A stretch of DNA of 33,792 nucleotides from Deltaproteobacteria bacterium (GTDB taxonomy: Bacteria; Myxococcota_A; UBA9160; JAJDAL01): NCBI GenBank assembly GCA_029261875.1, contig JAJDAL010000022.1, positions 1 through 33,792 on the forward strand, in the 5' to 3' direction. The notes beneath the pieces are model-generated. The model had not been told where the DNA came from, made no database searches, and saw only the letters and a program-made list of their open reading frames with translations. Shown one piece after another: positions 31,573-33,792 of the stretch. Within the stretch, counting starts at the first letter, position 1. Every line of letters begins with the position of its first letter. A program made the translations under genes and the position numbers.

Positions 31573-33792
31573 CTAAGAGCGTGCGTGTCTCCGGGGTAGC
31601 TCTTCCGAGGCGTGATCAGCCGCGGGATGAGGTTTCGAGTAGACATCGAGAAACCCCGTTCGGCCGCGGATCGGTATGCCCCGGTTCAGTTGGAACAAGG
31701 GTTGTAGCGGGCCGCAACGTCGGAAGGTCCGTGCGTCGATCACTACGGAAGCCGCAAAATCCTTGCTGAGTGACTGCAGGCGGGAAGCGAGATTGCTGGT
31801 ATCCCCCAGCACACTCCAGACGCGTCGATCGACGCACTCGATGTCGCCTACGTAATCCTTGCCACTGGCGATTCCGATGCCGACTTGCAAGTGGGCACCG
31901 GTTTCTCGGGAAAAGTCGCTGCTCTCGATCTGCTCGGCGATCTCGAGCGCGGCCGCCACGGCCGCATGTTCTTTGTCCGCGAGCGGCGACGGTGCGCCGT
32001 ATACGATCATCAATGAATCGCCATTGAATTCGACGACCGTTCCGCCGTGCTGGCCGGCGATTCGCGACGCGGTTTCGGCAAACCGGTTGACGATTGCGTG
32101 CAATTCGCCGAGCGATCGGTGTTCGGTCAAGCGCATGGAAGATCGAAGGTCGACGAATTGAACGGTGACGTCGCGTTCTCCGGAAACGGGGTCTGCGCCC
32201 TCGCGGATGGTGGACTGCAACGCGGAAGGCGCATAGCGGAGCATCGCTTCGACCATCGCCCGTTCCGTGTGGGGGAGGTTGCCGCGTTCGAGGCGGGAGA
32301 GCAGGGGCGCGACCCCGAGCGACAAGTGGTCGATCTTCTCGATCTCGAGGTCTGCCAGAATGTCACCGTTGCGTTTCAAGCCGAGAATCGCGAAGGCGAC
32401 GAGTTCGTCCTCGCGCCGCAGAGGAACGATCGCCATCGCCCCCATGTTCTGGAGTGCGGCCACCTCCGAGGGTTCGAGATCCGACAAATGTCCGCTGCGG
32501 CGCCAATCGTCGAGACGCGTCGGACGTCGTCGGGTTCCGATCCATCGGGCCAGGGGGGCTTCCGAGGAGAAGCTCGGGAGCACGTGTAGGACGCGGGCAT
32601 AGACCGGGTCAAAAGAATCGCCCGATCTCGCGTAGAGGATGCATTGCTCCAGATCGAGAATCTTCGAGAGACCATCGCCCAGGGAGCGGAAGAATTCCGT
32701 CGAATCGCCGCAGCCCTCGAGTTGTTCCCGCAGGACTGCGACACGACCATCGAACTCGCGATCCTCGCGGAAGAGAAGTCGATTGACCCGGGGGCGCATT
32801 CGACGCTCGAGCAGGAAACCCAAGATCACGAGCATTCCGATGATGGCGATCTGCAAGGTTCCGGTGGAGAGCGAGGCGATGGGAGCCAGCATGTCGGCGA
32901 GCAGCGGGATGGAATTGGGAATCGCCGCGCCAATCAGGCCGATGATCAACGTGTAGGACGCGGTGGCGCTGATGACCGGGTTGATGTCGCAAAAACGATG
33001 GAACTGAATCGCGACGAGAAGCGACAGGGGAATCGCGCTTGCCGCACATTGCGTGAGCGAATAGGAGAAGGATCCGAGGCTCGCCACACCGAAGTAGTTG
33101 ACGAGACTGGATTGAAAGACGGAGGGGAGGCCAAAGTTGCTTCCCAAGACGATGATCGATTCCGCCAAGTTGAACGAGAGGCCGGGCAATCCTCCCAGAT
33201 AAACGCCCCAAATCAACCAGCGCGATTGGCGTCGTTCGGCGGGGTTTGCGATGCGGTAGTTCCAGGTCAGCAGGCCAATGCTCGTCGCCGCCCACACGAT
33301 ATACGTGCCGATGTAGAGCGAGTCGCCGAAGAGGTAGAAATTCCCTCCGTAGAACCAGCGTAGGACGCGGGCGCAAAGGAACACCAACCCGAACACCACC
33401 GGGACGACGACGGACCAGGAGCGTCGCAGGGGTAGGCGCGTGGGAAAAATGAAAGCCAGGTTCAGGATCAGCGCGAACGCGATGGGGAGGGATACCAGGC
33501 GAATGATGAGCGAGAACCAGACCTCGGGCGCGGCGCGAGGCAGCGCGACGAGGCTCGGGGACTCGAGAAAGTTCATGTACGCGATGGACAACAGAAGGAA
33601 GAGGAGGGACGTGCGCCGCGCGACGGGGTTGTGGGACGCGCGGATCATCGTGATCAAGGCAACCAGGATGCTGGCGATCGAAAAGGGGATCCAATGCCAC
33701 CAATTCCAGCGATAGGTGGGAACGACCGTTTCGATGCGCCTGCCGTTGCGTTCGATCTCGAGCGACAGTTCGGTGCGCCCGGGGAGAGGAGG
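31573..33792 (-). CDS. Membrane GAF-domain class III adenylate/guanylate cyclase (N-terminus beyond right edge)
   Basis: The frame stays open through the right edge, so the N-terminus is cut off; about 739 residues are visible. A short periplasmic-type segment (ELSLEIERNGRRIETVVPTY) opens it. About seven or eight TMs follow. A cytoplasmic GAF domain (LEQCILYARSGDSFDPVYA ... NMGAMAIVPLRREDELVAFA) then leads into the cyclase domain. The cyclase has both metal Asp motifs (VDLRSS and FNGDSLMIVYG) and the ribose/transition-state Asn-Arg of LGDTSNLASRL. The Asp in VLGDTSN suggests ATP rather than GTP. Catalytic residues look complete, so it should make a cyclic nucleotide in response to a membrane or GAF signal. 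The downstream end is convergent with the secreted-protein gene. Confidence 0.9.
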   Translation of the reverse strand, partial: PPLPGRTELSLEIERNGRRIETVVPTYRWNWWHWIPFSIASILVALITMIRASHNPVARRTSLLFLLLSIAYMNFLESPSLVALPRAAPEVWFSLIIRLVSLPIAFALILNLAFIFPTRLPLRRSWSVVVPVVFGLVFLCARVLRWFYGGNFYLFGDSLYIGTYIVWAATSIGLLTWNYRIANPAERRQSRWLIWGVYLGGLPGLSFNLAESIIVLGSNFGLPSVFQSSLVNYFGVASLGSFSYSLTQCAASAIPLSLLVAIQFHRFCDINPVISATASYTLIIGLIGAAIPNSIPLLADMLAPIASLSTGTLQIAIIGMLVILGFLLERRMRPRVNRLLFREDREFDGRVAVLREQLEGCGDSTEFFRSLGDGLSKILDLEQCILYARSGDSFDPVYARVLHVLPSFSSEAPLARWIGTRRRPTRLDDWRRSGHLSDLEPSEVAALQNMGAMAIVPLRREDELVAFAILGLKRNGDILADLEIEKIDHLSLGVAPLLSRLERGNLPHTERAMVEAMLRYAPSALQSTIREGADPVSGERDVTVQFVDLRSSMRLTEHRSLGELHAIVNRFAETASRIAGQHGGTVVEFNGDSLMIVYGAPSPLADKEHAAVAAALEIAEQIESSDFSRETGAHLQVGIGIASGKDYVGDIECVDRRVWSVLGDTSNLASRLQSLSKDFAASVVIDARTFRRCGPLQPLFQLNRGIPIRGRTGFLDVYSKPHPAADHASEELPRRHARS

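Overview
The window is a GC-rich, gene-dense bacterial chromosome segment (roughly 60-65% GC by eye). It has Gram-negative envelope features: an outer-membrane beta-barrel, a LolA-like protein, many Sec signal peptides and many multihaem cytochromes. Secreted proteins with thrombospondin-type calcium repeats, a CTERM-like sorting tail, sulfatases and a sigma-54 activator fit a lineage of the former Deltaproteobacteria (Myxococcota, Desulfobacterota or Binatota-like). That placement is inference from gene content; there is no rRNA or marker gene here. I saw no tRNA, rRNA, CRISPR array, transposase or integrase.

Layout. (1) 1-5571: a secreted HAD phosphatase (cut by the left edge), an octahaem cytochrome-HEAT-TPR fusion, an Ala-rich secreted protein, a formylglycine-type sulfatase and a small secreted anchored protein. 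(2) 5717-8020: a large secreted protein with Ca-binding and dockerin-like repeats and a lone subtilase-like Ser motif. (3) 8128-17085: an envelope and signalling block. It holds a LolA-like protein, an NtrC-type sigma-54 response regulator, a LolD/YbbA-like ATPase, a ten-TM YbbP-like permease (divergent from its ATPase), a very divergent cis-prenyltransferase, a membrane histidine kinase and a minimal soluble histidine kinase. (4) 17160-20928: a gamma-glutamylcyclotransferase-fold protein, a secreted CTERM-like protein and two divergently transcribed secreted mini-RHS proteins with different C-terminal domains. (5) 21169-21896: a universal stress protein with a coupled 71-residue partner.

(6) 22071-26845 is an electron-transfer locus. 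A decahaem MtrA/DmsE-type cytochrome and an MtrB/PioB-type porin lie on the plus strand. Converging on them is a minus-strand operon of a NapC/NrfH-like membrane cytochrome, a 73-residue membrane protein and a monohaem cytochrome c. Together these could carry electrons from quinol through the inner membrane and periplasm and across the outer membrane, or the reverse. No extracellular MtrC/OmcA-type cytochrome is visible in the window. (7) 26998-30398: a Cu(I)-type P1B ATPase, divergent from the NapC operon, followed by an NAPE-PLD-like metallo-beta-lactamase. (8) 30606-33792: a secreted protein of unknown function and a membrane GAF-adenylate/guanylate cyclase cut by the right edge.

The observations I rate most worth a second look are the porin-cytochrome locus with its box arrays and CxxxCH haem site, the divergent cis-prenyltransferase coupled to an ABC permease and kinases, and the pair of secreted mini-RHS proteins.
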